The notes below the pieces were generated by a model. That model saw only the letters and a list, made by a program, of their open reading frames with translations, searched no databases and was not told the origin of the DNA. A stretch of DNA of 64,000 nucleotides, taken from Gymnogyps californianus. Lineage: Eukaryota > Chordata > Aves > Accipitriformes > Cathartidae. The DNA lies in NCBI RefSeq assembly GCF_018139145.2, contig NC_059477.1:35381502-35445501 (forward strand). The letters are read 5' to 3'. Position 1 is the stretch's first letter. Every line of letters begins with the position of its first letter. Of the stretch, positions 14,663 through 26,006 are shown piece after piece. The translations under genes were made by a program, and so were the position numbers.

Positions 14663-17600
14663 GCAGTGTCCCAGACTTAAGTGATTTAATTCAGGAGTGT
14701 AAAATGCAGCTGTTATATTTTATCACTTTATCAAATACCATTAAGATTTAAAAAACAGAAATATGAAACACAGCTTTTATCCCGAAACTTAAGTGTCAGT
14801 ACACAATCTCCTTCTTACCTACTCAGCTACTAACTGAAAAAGTACACTCTGCATTTAGACATAACAGCTTCAAAAATGCTTTGATAAATGCCATTAAGAA
14901 AATAGCTGGTTTAGGAGCAATATAATCTAAACATGATTCAATCTAAGTGTGGTACTGTTGCTGAATTGCTAAGAAACTTGATACCTAAAGTACCATGTTT
15001 ATAATATTTCAGGATAAAATATTGCAAATGATCTTATACGTAGAACAACCAATTGATATAAAACTGAAAAGCTGAAGAAAAAATGTTAATGTAATAGTTT
15101 ATCAGTTGGGGGTCTCCCTGTGTAGCATAGAGCAAGCCATCTAGACTTGTATTTTCAAATATTTATCTAACTAAATATAAAGAGAGACAGATTGGCAGCC
15201 ATCCGCGTTTTTTGACAACATCCGGATGAGTTAGGTACTTAACTTCCATTGCAGTCAGCAGGAGTTAGATGCTTAATGTATCTGGATGCTTTAGAAAATC
15301 ACATTAGGCACTTTACACATTTAGGTGCCTAAATATCTTTCAGTTTGTGGCCTTTAGTTTTCAAGTGCCTCAGTCCTTCTCAAATGAGAATAGCTGCATT
15401 TGTCTAATTCATAGGGGAACTGGAAAAAGCAATAAAGACTGTGAGGTGTTTGGATATTGCAGTAATGGTATATAAATACCATGGAGGAAGGATAGACTGA
15501 GGGCAAAAAAATGACTGGATGTTAGGGTGCTATCAACAATACAATACAACGCCATGATTGTGCAAGTACCAGCGAGAGAGAAAGAAGAGTCCAGGAGGTA
15601 AATGCAGAATTATTTAGCAACTTATTCAGAACAGAAGGCTGTCTACTTATTCATATGAAATTAGCAAGTGAAAAATCCACCCTGAAGATGTAGGATACTG
15701 CACCTAGGAGGTCACCTCCTGTCCCTTTTCATGAAAACAAAGAAAATACAGATACTTCAGTACCCTTCACACTGTGACAACTCTATTGTGAATCCCTCCT
15801 CATCTTTTCTATGGGTTCAAGCTTCTTGTCTTTTGCTTTAGCATCTGTACAATTCTTTTTGAATCTAATAACAAGCTCTCCATCCCACTAACAGTAATAA
15901 CCATCAGAGTCACCCCCCCTCCGCCCCACTTTCCTCTCAGAGTACCTAAAAGGCAACAAACAAAACTATAACAGAGACTTGAATCTGAATATCAGGAAAA
16001 TCATCCTGACTAAAGATGAAGTTTAGTCCCAAGGGAAGCAGATACAACTCCAATGAAATTTTCACTTAAGTGCTTAATATAGTCCAGTTACTGCTATCTT
16101 GTAAAAAAAAAAAATCTACTGAGAGAAGAAAAAAAATGACATCTCTTAACAAGTTAAGTCTAGGACTGGGGGAAAAAAGGAGGAAACTAGTAATAAACAT
16201 ACAGCAGCAAAATTCCTGTCCAGTCAGCAGAAGGACTAGAGGAGTTAAGAGGCCTTTTCCATTTCTAGATTCTGTAATTGTCATGATAAATATGCCTAAA
16301 GCTTTAGCTTGCCACAGTAGATCAAGCAAAGTATCTGAGAGATCAAAGTAACTTATACACTTAATTGTCCAATACTGTCTTAAGCATAAAATCAATCCAA
16401 TCAGTAATTCACCCAAAAAATCAATTCTGCATAGAGAAAGCAGATATCCATTATTCAATAATTGTTACACAGCTACTATAAATGTACAATAAAGAAAAAT
16501 GACCTTGAAAACCATCAGATACACTCCCACACCAAAGCACATCTGTTGCACAGTACTGAAGCCTTCCCTTGGTAAATTTTTTTAAGTGGAAATTCCATAA
16601 AGGCTATAATACTATTTTAGGGTGCTCATCATGGCAACCAACAAGGAGTCACCTCTGCTGATGCTAGAGCTGTCCAGCAAAATATATCCTGCTTGCTAGC
16701 TCAGCTGACTGCAGAGCCAGAAGTATGCTGAAATCCAAACCCAGAGCCATTAAGTATGCTACAACTGCAACCAGACCTTCCACACCATGCCCAGGATGAC
16801 ACTGGTAAGCACACTTACCAAAAGAAAAAACCAACCAGGTCAACACCTCAGCATGAATATGAACCTGCTATGGAGGTTACTTCTGAACCTCCCTGCCCTT
16901 TCCCTCATTGCTTTCCCATTTCTCTTTCCACCTCTTTGGGGTTTACATCTGCTCAGCCAGTTCCTACCTGTGGCCATGCCTGCAGTGGTCAAAACACTGC
17001 AAAAAAGATAAAACACTCTACAGGAGTCCAAATACCTGCCAGAAGCAAACCCTTCCTTTCTCCACTGCCATTCATGCCAAGACTTTCAAGATAAATCAGT
17101 GCTTTATTGTCCACCTACCATGTCTAAGTGGTCGTGTGGATCCTGGGCTGCTGAAGGAGTCAAACTCAAGAATGAATAGGAGCCCCCATCATCTAGAGAC
17201 TATTCATCCCTGTATCTATTTTGGTACAAGATACTGTATTTATGTGTCCATTGGCTTCCTTTAAGCAAATAGTGAGGACAGAGCTTTGGCTTCAATCCCT
17301 CCTTGCCAGCCAGAACATCCAAGATGAAGCAGGATAGTCACAGGTCACTGTTGGTGAGAAAGTGCACACACACCACACAGTTTTACACTTGAGTAATTTC
17401 AAAATTTCCACTGGATATCTGACATTATTACAGTAACAACCATATGTATTTTTAGAGACCTTGATAGAAACTTAAGAAACCTGACTTTTGCTCTTGAAGA
17501 AAATTCTCCACTGTGATAAATCAATGTCGGCATGCTTTAGCAAAATACATAGCATTTTTTTCCCCACATGGTGTTTACTCTTTACTAGCTTGAACATGCT

Positions 17601-17849
17601 TTCTCCCCATTTGGTTTCTTTTGGTCTTATGCTTTCTTCCAGAAATAGACAAACATTTGTGTTCATCTTTCCTCTCTGCTCCTGGTAGCAGCACTATATC
17701 AAAGGCAGGAAAGCACATCACAAATAAATGCTATTATTACTAGAACAGTGTGAAAAATAGAGTTTCAGTTCAATGACCAAAAAAGATGAAAAATTAATTT
17801 CAGGTCATCCCAAACTGAACAAGGCCTCCGGGCCAGCAGGTTTATTCCT
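14663..17849. other. Intronic sequence, nothing recognised
   Basis: AT-rich. It has several overlapping short frames around 16.07-17.26 kb on both strands, none with family resemblance. Confidence 0.7.
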
Positions 17850-17960
17850 CTAGAGCTTCTTGGTTTTGCATTTTCAGCAGATTTTATAAGTACACTCATA
17901 ATATTTATGTCAAGGCCATTAATGAATATATTAAACAAGTCTGAAGCATAACCACTCCGA
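17850..17960 (-). mobile_element. Old CR1-type LINE remnant (reverse transcriptase region)
   Basis: The segment TTTTGCATTTTCAGCAGATT ... GTCAAGGCCATTAATGAATATATTAAACAAG is the reverse complement of the CR1 ORF2 stretch around the FADD motif, heavily decayed. It is too mutated to translate. Because it lies to the left of a 3' end in the same orientation, it must be a separate insertion from 17983-18270. Edges are approximate. Confidence 0.6.
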
Positions 17961-17982
17961 TTTCTTCCTGACACATTCGTTA

Positions 17983-18270
17983 TCATAGAATGGTTTGGGT
18001 TGGAAGGGACCTTTTAAAGGTCATCTAGTTCCAACCCCCCAGCTGTGGGCAGGGACATCTTTCACTAGATCAGGTTGCTCAAAGCGCGATCCAACCTGGC
18101 CTTGAATAATTCCAGTGATGGGGCATCCACAGCATCTCTGGGCAACCTGTTCTGGTGTCTCACCACCCTCACTGTAAAAGATTTCTTCCTTGTGCCCAAT
18201 TTAAATTTACATTCTTTCAGTTTAAAACCGTTACCCCTTGTCCTGTCCTGATAAAAAGTCTCTACCGTAT
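17983..18270 (-). mobile_element. CR1 LINE 3' end fragment
   Basis: Begins with reversed CR1 3' terminal sequence (ATCATAGAATGGTTTGGGTTGG) and continues through the 3' UTR into the ORF2 C-terminus. The minus-strand frame reads RTRGNGFKLKE, FTVRVVRHQNRLPRDAVDAP, LFKARLDRALSNLI, stop at about 18065. Homology fades near 18270. It directly abuts an older CR1 piece on its left (17850-17960), suggesting insertion next to or into older CR1 sequence. Confidence 0.92.
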
Positions 18271-18689
18271 TGGCTGGATTGGTCCACCAAACCAGCTCAC
18301 CATACAGCCAGAGGAGCATTACTGGTGGTGGAGGAGCAGCGTGGGGCTTCTGAATGTGCGCCATACTGGTAACACTACACATATCACTGCAACTTTAGTC
18401 ACATACCTATTTTGTTAGTTTTTCCACTGAATGCGAGCTGGGCTTGCATTTGCCTTTTCCCCTCCAGCAACATCACAACAGGGACCATCTGTCCCCTGAC
18501 AGGCTGCAGACCCACACCCTCCTCTTCGGCCATTTCCCACCTCAAAGCTGAGGGGAGGACAGCATTTCCCAAGTCACGGACCATTTGCTATCCCCTCTTG
18601 TGGTTTGCCAGAAATGGCATAGGTACACACCTCAGGACCAAGGATTTCCCAAATTCCTGACATTTGGTACCACTTTCCCCGGTGCAGTG
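18271..18689. other. Unassigned sequence between CR1 and LTR fragments
   Basis: Moderately GC-rich. It may include further decayed parts of the neighbouring elements, but I cannot place them. Confidence 0.5.
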
Positions 18690-19045
18690 TGTGTTGGCAG
18701 CGGGGGGCTGTGGGGCCTCTGTGAGGAGAGGGCGGGGCTGCCCCCCTGCCGGACACAGCCGGTTCTGCAATGGCCCCACCACAGGGCACAGCTGAGCGCC
18801 GCCCCAGCCACACCGGTGGTGCTTCAGGGAAAAGGTAGTTAAGAAAGGGCAAAACACTGCCTGGCAGAGAGGAAAAAAGTGTGAAAAACAGCCCTGCGGC
18901 ATGGAGGTCAGGCAGGGGGGAGCAGCTCCAGGTGCTGGGGTGGGTATTTCCCTGCAGCCCGTGGAGGGACCATGGGGGAGCCAGTGGACATTCCTGAAGT
19001 GCTGTGGCCCGTGGAGAGCCCACGCTAGTGAGTTAAACCACACAG
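18690..19045 (+). mobile_element. Probable avian ERV LTR fragment with GTGGAG-type internal repeats
   Basis: GC-rich patch in AT-rich surroundings, with the order CTGTGAGGAGAGG, GGCTGCCCC, GACACAGCCGGTTC, AAGAAAGGGCAAAACACTGC, then GCAGCCCGTGGAGGGACCATGG, ATTCCTGAAG and CCCGTGGAGAGCCCACGCT. I remember this succession, with repeated (G)CCCGTGGAG...CCACGCTGGAGCAG units, from a common avian endogenous-retrovirus LTR. No TG...CA ends or target duplication were found, so it is a fragment. The long minus-strand frames over 18574-19049 are composition shadows. Confidence 0.5.
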
Positions 19046-19584
19046 CCATGGGCTACATTGACTCTTCAGTGCTGCCTCTGTGTTTATGCACATGAAGTGT
19101 TTGGGGACAAGAGCATTGATGTGAAGCTTCAAAGCTTTCCTCGAGCTCTTACAGGAACCCTCTGATCTTGAGGCGGAAAAAAACCATATATTCAGCTAAT
19201 ATGTGAATGAGCTGCTGATCAAGATTAAGTATATGAATGCTGAATTTTCTTTCCTTGCTTCTTCTCCCTTTCTTTCCCCTCCCTATCTCACAGGTAAATA
19301 CAAGGAGGTAGGTTCTTTGTGTCACTCACCCCATCAGGTTTACATACTTAAAATACATACACATGTAACAGCTCATGAATCAGATAAGCCACATAACTAA
19401 CAGTTGTCATAAGAAAAACTATTAAAAACACAACATGCATTAACTCTTTCATAATCACAAAACTTGCTTCATAAGCTTAAAAGACAACTGTAAGAATAAA
19501 AAGGCTTCACTGTACCTACTGTACATTAAAGGCCTGTATCCCACAGCAAAATTAGCTCCCAGGCGATACCTAGCATTCTTACTG
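19046..19584. other. Intronic sequence, nothing recognised
   Basis: AT-rich filler between the LTR fragment and the old CR1 remnant. Confidence 0.6.
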
Positions 19585-19822
19585 TTAACCCCCAGGGGAA
19601 GGACCTTTCACTTTGTACTATTGAATTTCATTTCATTTCTATTACTATAATCAAGGTCATACAGTTCTTTCTATAGGGCATCTCAAGCCTTATTGACAAT
19701 CCCTCTTAGCTTTGCATCTTCAGCAAATCATATAAGCATACTCGTATCTGTGCCAAGGTCATTAATAAATGTATTAAACATGATTGATCCCAAAACCAAA
19801 CTATGGGAAGCTCCATCAAAAA
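19585..19822 (-). mobile_element. Old CR1-type LINE remnant (reverse transcriptase C-terminal region)
   Basis: Read on the minus strand it follows the same order as the intact CR1 at 36 kb: a decayed FADD-region (plus-strand AGCTTTGCATCTTCAGCAAATC at about 19710-19731) and, 3' of it, the stretch equal to [11 protein letters not shown] (plus-strand AAGGACCTTTCACTTTGTAC at 19599-19618). The preceding CCAAGGTCATTAATAAATG at 19754-19772 corresponds to sequence just upstream of the FADD motif. Strongly diverged and therefore old. Confidence 0.65.
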
Positions 19823-22273
19823 ACTGCTATTGCCAGTTGCTGTATCCCCACAGCCAGCTGCCCTAGCTCCACCATGAGCTAATGGTTGCTGACGTCTCCT
19901 GCACTGCACCAGCATTTGGGTTTTTCAGCCACATTAGTTTCCGATGGCTTCTTCGCTCATTGATCTGGTTTACTATGCACCTATAAGGTTATCAGTGCTG
20001 GCTACAATATTACTTACACTCTGACTTTGGTTAGGTCTTCCAGCAATTGTGAACTCAGTCCATGTAGGAATTAAACTTATTTTCCATGAACAAATCAAAA
20101 CAAAAAATGGTCTTCTCTGAAAATACTAAATAGTGTTCTTTAAACTTTCCTAATCTTTATTAAACCTTTTCTCTGACATTTGTTAGATTCAACTTAAAGT
20201 AAGAAATACTTTAGGAATTTAAAAAATCTATTCAACCATTTTTAACATGCTTTCACTGAGCTCATTCTTTACAATCAACTCAATTCTGAATAAGATAAAC
20301 ACACATATAGTATAGCAGCATAGATCTTTCTAGAGAACTACACTGAAATTGTTGCAGACCACAGCTATTACTACAGCACTACAGGGGAGCTTTGTCCTTT
20401 CTTGGCTCCTCGCAAGGATCACTCATAAAAAACTTATGATTTTTAGCTTCAGACAGAAAGAGCAGCAGATAAATTTACTGGTATCTGCATTTGCAGAGAG
20501 TCAGGTCACAAGCTACACCAGGAGCCCAAACAGCAAACACCTCTGCCTGCCAAATGGGAGTCTCCGTCCCTACTTTCCTCAGCCATGGGGATGTTTTCCT
20601 GTCCTTTAGGTTAAAGGTGAAAATAATATTCTGAAGGTGGACTGTGTACATGCATTAAAACTTATAGATAGAGCATATTTAACCAAACTAGTAAAATAAA
20701 AGTCCAAGCCTTTGAGAGATAGGCCATCTTGATTTGGCTTTAGAGCTCTGAACTAATGAAAAATATCTGATTTTTAGAAGATATTCCAGACCAGAAAAAG
20801 AATATTAAAAAAAATCCTCATTCTAAGACTACCTGTCATTTTCAAAGTGGACATAAACTCACAGGCAGCTACACCACTTAGACACCATAAATATTTAAAG
20901 AATATCTTCCTATCATTCTGAATTATCCCACACTTTAGAGTAAAATTAACATATTATAGATTAAAGCATACATTCTGTTGAGAAAGAATACTGTAATGGA
21001 AGCTTTCACCTTCAAAACGAAAGCAAAAGTTAGAGTTTTCAGTAGATCTAACATTCAATTCTGTTATCTTTTTATTTGACCAACAACCAAAAACCAGGCA
21101 CCCTGTCTCTTCAGCAGCTAGGTAATCTGACTTGGTTTTACAAGCATTTTTTTCTGAGCTGAAAGCATCAAGTTCATAGTTGCCCTTATTATCTCTCTTA
21201 TCATAGACCTCTATAAGATACCATGGATAACTGGATTTTTCCTATTGCATCTGAAATACATCAATAGTAGAGACAGAAGTTTGGCTTAGCTACCAGAAAC
21301 TATATTTCCTTATCACAGCATTTTTAAACACCACCCAGCCTCCATGAGCTGCATTCACAGAGTTCTAACCACATACATGCTAAAAATTATTTGCATAGTT
21401 GCATTTAAATTGGTTACTTTTATCCCTTTTCTAGTACGGTATCAAAAGACAAGGAATGTCAACCAAACAAGCCCTGAGTATCATAATTACAATCTCCTTC
21501 TTGCCTGCTCTGCACTACAGTAACACTTACCTCAGAGGTCCACAGTAAAAAATTTCACCCAAGCAGCTAGAGAAGAAAATCTTACAAGAAACACTGAATT
21601 GCCTAGGCTGCATTTTGTAGATTATTTTTCTTGAACACAAATGAAAAATAAATGTAGACTAACTTTGGGAGAGTGGAGCCTGGAAGTCAAAAAAACATGA
21701 GTCTGGTCCTACACACAGTGCTATGAATCAAGTACTTTCACTGGTACCAGCTAAGCTACAGCAGAGAATAATATAATACAAAAAACAAATTGCATCCTAT
21801 GTACTCTTGTTCGTACCTTAGAAGATCACAAGTGCTCACTCACAAGCAGGTCAAACCCAGGCAGCAGCAAGTATCACTAGATTTCCAAGAAAGTTTCTGG
21901 TTCAGGGACAGCAATGATAGAATCTGGTTTTTTGCACCAAATTGTCTACTTATTACCAGCCAGACAGCTGTAAGCAGTACAGACTGTATTGGCAAATCTG
22001 CCTACCAGGAGAAAGTCTACCCTCAGTGAACAGGTCTAGAGAGAAATAGCAAAAAGGCACTGTTAAAAGGTGGTTATATTGCATGGTTTGCAAGGTGATC
22101 CTCATTAGCTAATTAAACTGATAATGTGAAACAAGGCAGCGAGCAATTTTCTGATGGGCACTCCCTGATTAGGTACAGAAGAAGGAGACACTGACTAGTA
22201 AAGCATGGTGCTAACACCTGAGTACTGCAAATGGTATGTAGTCAGAAGTTAACTATTATTTTTATTGATATAC
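19823..22273. other. Intronic sequence, nothing recognised
   Basis: The first 200 bases may continue the old CR1 in unrecognisable form. The rest is AT-rich with no element or exon. Confidence 0.6.
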
Positions 22274-22855
22274 TGTCCTGGTTTCAGCTAGGACAGAGTT
22301 AATTTTCTTCCTAGTAGCTGGTACAGTGCTGTGTTTTGGATTTAGTGGGAAAATAATGTTGATAACATACTGATGCTTTTAGTTGTTGCTAATTAGTGTT
22401 TATACTAAGTCAAGGATTTTTCAGCTTCTCATGCCCAGCCAGCAAGAAGGCTGGAGGGGCACAAGAAGCTGGGAGGGGACACAGCCAGGACAGCTGACCC
22501 AAACGGGCCACAGGGATATTCCATACCATATGACATCATGCCCAGTATATAAACTGGGGGAGCTGGCTGGGAGGGGTGGATGGTGGCTTGGGAACTAACT
22601 GGGCATTGGTCAATGAGTGGTGAGAAATTGCATTGTGCATCACTTGTTTTGTATAGTTTAATTCTTTTAGTATTACTATTGTCATATTATTATCATTGTT
22701 TTTCATTCCTTTCTGTCCTGTTAAACTGTCTTTAGCTGTCTTTACCTCAACTCACGAGGTTTCTTCCCTGATTCTCTCCCCCATCCCAGGGGGGGGGGGG
22801 GAGTGAGCGAGCGGCTGCATGGTGCTTAGTTGCCGGCTGGGGTTAAACCACGACA
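22274..22855 (+). mobile_element. Solo LTR of an avian endogenous retrovirus, copy 1
   Basis: Starts TGTCCTGGTTTCAGC and ends GTTAAACCACGACA, i.e. canonical TG...CA ends. Flanks are TATAC on the left (22269-22273) and TATCC on the right (22856-22860), a probable 5-bp target-site duplication with one change. Inside are a CRE-like TGACATCA at 22531-22538, a TATA box TATATAAA at 22546-22553, and a 13-G run at 22789-22801 near the 3' end. No primer-binding site, gag, pol or env sequence follows, so it is a recombinant solo LTR. Same family and orientation as 61442-62036. Confidence 0.93.
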
Positions 22856-25800
22856 TATCCAAACAGGGTGGAAGATAAACATTTGTTGTCACAAATGAAG
22901 TACATAGGTATTCTTTGCAGATCAAAAGTACTCTTTCAGTCACTTCTTAGCCTGCCATTTGACAAATGAATGTATTTTTCAAAACACAGTCAAGTCTCCT
23001 AAACCTTAAGTCATACTTTTTCTGCTAATAATCATGGACGAAAGGTTTAACTAAAAACTTAGCAATGAGACAAATCTTATAGCCACACCACTGAAATTTC
23101 AGCCACTGCTATTATTTTTATCATTTGGCCATGCATGGATTTGAACTATAATTTGTGGCCATCAGATTCTTTTTAACTGCTAAATCAAAGCCTGTGCTCT
23201 GCACTGAAAATTAACCTGAGTAAAGTGACCAAATTTAGCATGCTTGTTTTGGCAGTCGTAGGCTAATTGTTTTGACCTTAATCTGTCATGTTTATTCACA
23301 GTGTAGCATAAAAGGGCAATGTTATTTTTTCACCTTTTAGAGCATTCTAGTGCTAGTTAATCAGGGCATCCCTCTAAATTTCCAGGTAGAAATTACTTAG
23401 GAGCTTAAAGAGTAATTCATTGAAAATAAATATTCAATTACACAGTACAAAGAGAAAGATTTTAAATTTATATTTATACTAAGGTTTTCAATAAAATTCC
23501 AGAACTATTATTTCTTAAGAAAACATTGCATGAAGGTACTAGTAACAATGTGGTACAATGCATTAAAACATTTTTAGCAGCTCTGTTTGCACAATTTCCA
23601 TAATTTTGTCAACAGAAAAAAACCCACGTTTTTATTAGAAGAAATTACTTCCTTTTTTCAATCTACATGAAAGCAAATAGCAAATATATTCCCTTGTTAC
23701 CACAGTTACCAGACTACTAAGTTGCCTTTACAAACTTATTCTACAAAAATAAAATAGTTATTCTTTCCCCCTTGAACTGCTTCTTTGTGTGTTCAAAGGG
23801 TGAGCAAGTGGTAAGTATTAAATGGTCTTCCCTGCTCCCTTTTTTCCCAGGGGATTGAACTACAGACACATCTATAAAACAGCAAATGCTGTCCTGCATG
23901 GGAAGAAAGAAATGCCTCAGCTAACAGAGCAAAAGCTTATCTTTCAAAGCGTTATTTCCTAAACTAACACATGTAAATCATTTCACAGAATCAAGAGGCA
24001 CACCCCAATACATGAAAAATAATCGGGCAGCAAAAGCAAAGGAGCATAGCTGCCATTAAAGATTTACAGACTTTCATACAAGGGCAAAAATTGCCTGCAG
24101 AGAAGCCCACTTAAGCAATCTCTAGCCTGCTGAGACTCAAGCAGAGCCTGTTGCTCTTCTCAAAAAATACTGAGCATATGAATTTCATTGTTGGTGCCTC
24201 CCTTGAAGCTGTCAGCCAGCGAGGAGCTGCTGCAGGGCCAGGGAGATGCTATGTGTTTCCTATAGTGCTCCACAACTGCCACTAAGGAGACCTGATGCAA
24301 CATGCCTGACATATGGCAATCTAACTTTCCTTTTTGTAGAAAATGTTGGAATTTCTAATGAAAAGTAAATTCCCATGTGATTTCTGTTAATTTTTGGAAA
24401 AAAATTAACACAGCATCCACACTGTAAGGCAGGGAGAACAGGAGCCCTGTAGTCTGAAATTTGGAGACAGCATGAAGGCATTTCTCCAGGAAACATTTAC
24501 CTGCTCTGACGGGCTGCCCAAGGACCAGGTAGCCTGGCAGGACACTGGAAAGTCAGAATTCCTCCTGGCATTTCTCAGGGAGTGAAGTACGCTTTCCAGA
24601 AAATTCCTGCCTATCTGTACAATTCATGGGCAGTAAGTCGCACTTCTCAGCTAGAGATGTCTAATGCAGTAGAGGAATGCACATCTGTCAGGGTACCCAT
24701 GGAGGAGGATTATCTGCAGCTCCCAGGTAGGTGGGTGACCTTCATGAGCCTTCTCCTCCGTACCCCTTCTTCTGCCCAGCAGAGGCTTTGCTCTCATTTG
24801 CCAGGCTAATCTCCTTGTTACACTCTTCTTTGCCCCATTCATATATAGTGAAGAAACATAATAATTACAGTAAGTTATAATAAACTCTTCTCTTGCTTTT
24901 TGAAAGGATATGCTTTTCTACCTAATAGAGAATAACTCTTTATATCATATAATGATATAAAGGTCAAAGAGTTATCATAAGGAAGTATGGAAAGTGAATC
25001 ACACAGTATTTCACATTTTCAACTCCCTCTCTGATTTAAAGCCCAGCCTGTCATGATGTCTCCTGACTTCACTCAAGTCTCTTTCTATCCATTACAAATA
25101 CCTACTTTACTTTTACTGATATCTCACTAAATCAAAATCTCCACAGCATTTGCAAGCTGGAAATGGTCACTTACCAACTTAAGTCTAGTGAATGTTCTAA
25201 GTATTAATAAATCAGATAATTTATACTAAAATATCCATGTATCACTTTGAAATTAATCTTAGCCTGATCACAGAGTCTGTCTCAACCTGAGAATGGCAAG
25301 GCAACATGCTGGCCTGCCAGACTTTTGGTATCAAACATTAGCCATGAGCTTCCATGGCTGTAACCAGCTTAAAAGAGCTACCATGAAAAACTGGCCAAAA
25401 TTAGCATTTGCAATTTCTGCAACAGGAATGAAATGTTATGTATTAGAAGAGGGAAAAAGTGAATCCACATCTCTGCCTTTCTGCATTATGTCAGCTTTAA
25501 ATCAAATCAAAACCCAGAAAGGCCTATTTTAAAGTAATTTTTCTAGAACAGGTGAATTCATGAGAATTTTATCTTGGAAACTGGAATCCTTTCAGCCCAG
25601 AGATAATTCTCTGATTTTTAATTGACTCATTAACCCTATTCCTCAAACAAAATTCAGACAGAGATCCCAAGAATACACCTACTCTCATCTCTTTCACTGG
25701 ATGACTTACCATTTCATTCTATACTGATAACTGCACTTTTTAAAGTAAATTCAATTTGCATTTCCTAATGTGCACTGCAAAATGCAATGGAAGATTTGGT

Positions 25801-25914
25801 ACTGTAGTATCTAATAACACTAAATGTGTTTTAAAATGTTGGAAAACAGGACTGGTGGATCTGTAAATAATGACTGCCACTGTTATTTTGCTCTCCTGTG
25901 CCTTGACAAAATGA
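22856..25914. other. Intronic sequence
   Basis: Nothing beyond the inverted repeat at 24932-24975. A GC-richer patch at about 24.2-24.8 kb has no recognisable identity. Confidence 0.65.
24932..24975. repeat. Nested inverted repeat
   Basis: Inner hairpin: CTTTATATCAT (24938-24948), loop ATA, ATGATATAAAG (24952-24962), a perfect 11-bp stem. Outer competing stem: ATAACTCTTT (24932-24941) with AAAGAGTTAT (24966-24975), also perfect. The two stems share bases, so they are alternatives. Confidence 0.9.
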
Positions 25915-26006
25915 CCTTCATGGTTTGGTGGACTTGGCAGTGTTAGGTTTACAGTTGGACTCAATGATCTCAAAGGTCTTTTCCAACCTAAATGATTCTA
26001 TGATTC
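25915..26006 (+). mobile_element. CR1 LINE 3' tail
   Basis: GTTTGGTGGACTTGGCAGTG ... GACTCAATGATCTCAAAGGTC TTTTCCAACCTAAATGATTC TATGATTC is the characteristic last ~90 bases of a CR1 subfamily, ending with the ATTCTATG-type terminal repeat at about 26006. There is no coding sequence. The element is severely 5'-truncated. Confidence 0.9.

Noticed and set aside
18574..19049. Minus-strand frames of about 150 codons as a gene
   Set aside because: They lie over the GC-rich LTR-like fragment and next to CR1 debris. There are two equally long frames in different phases and no domain.
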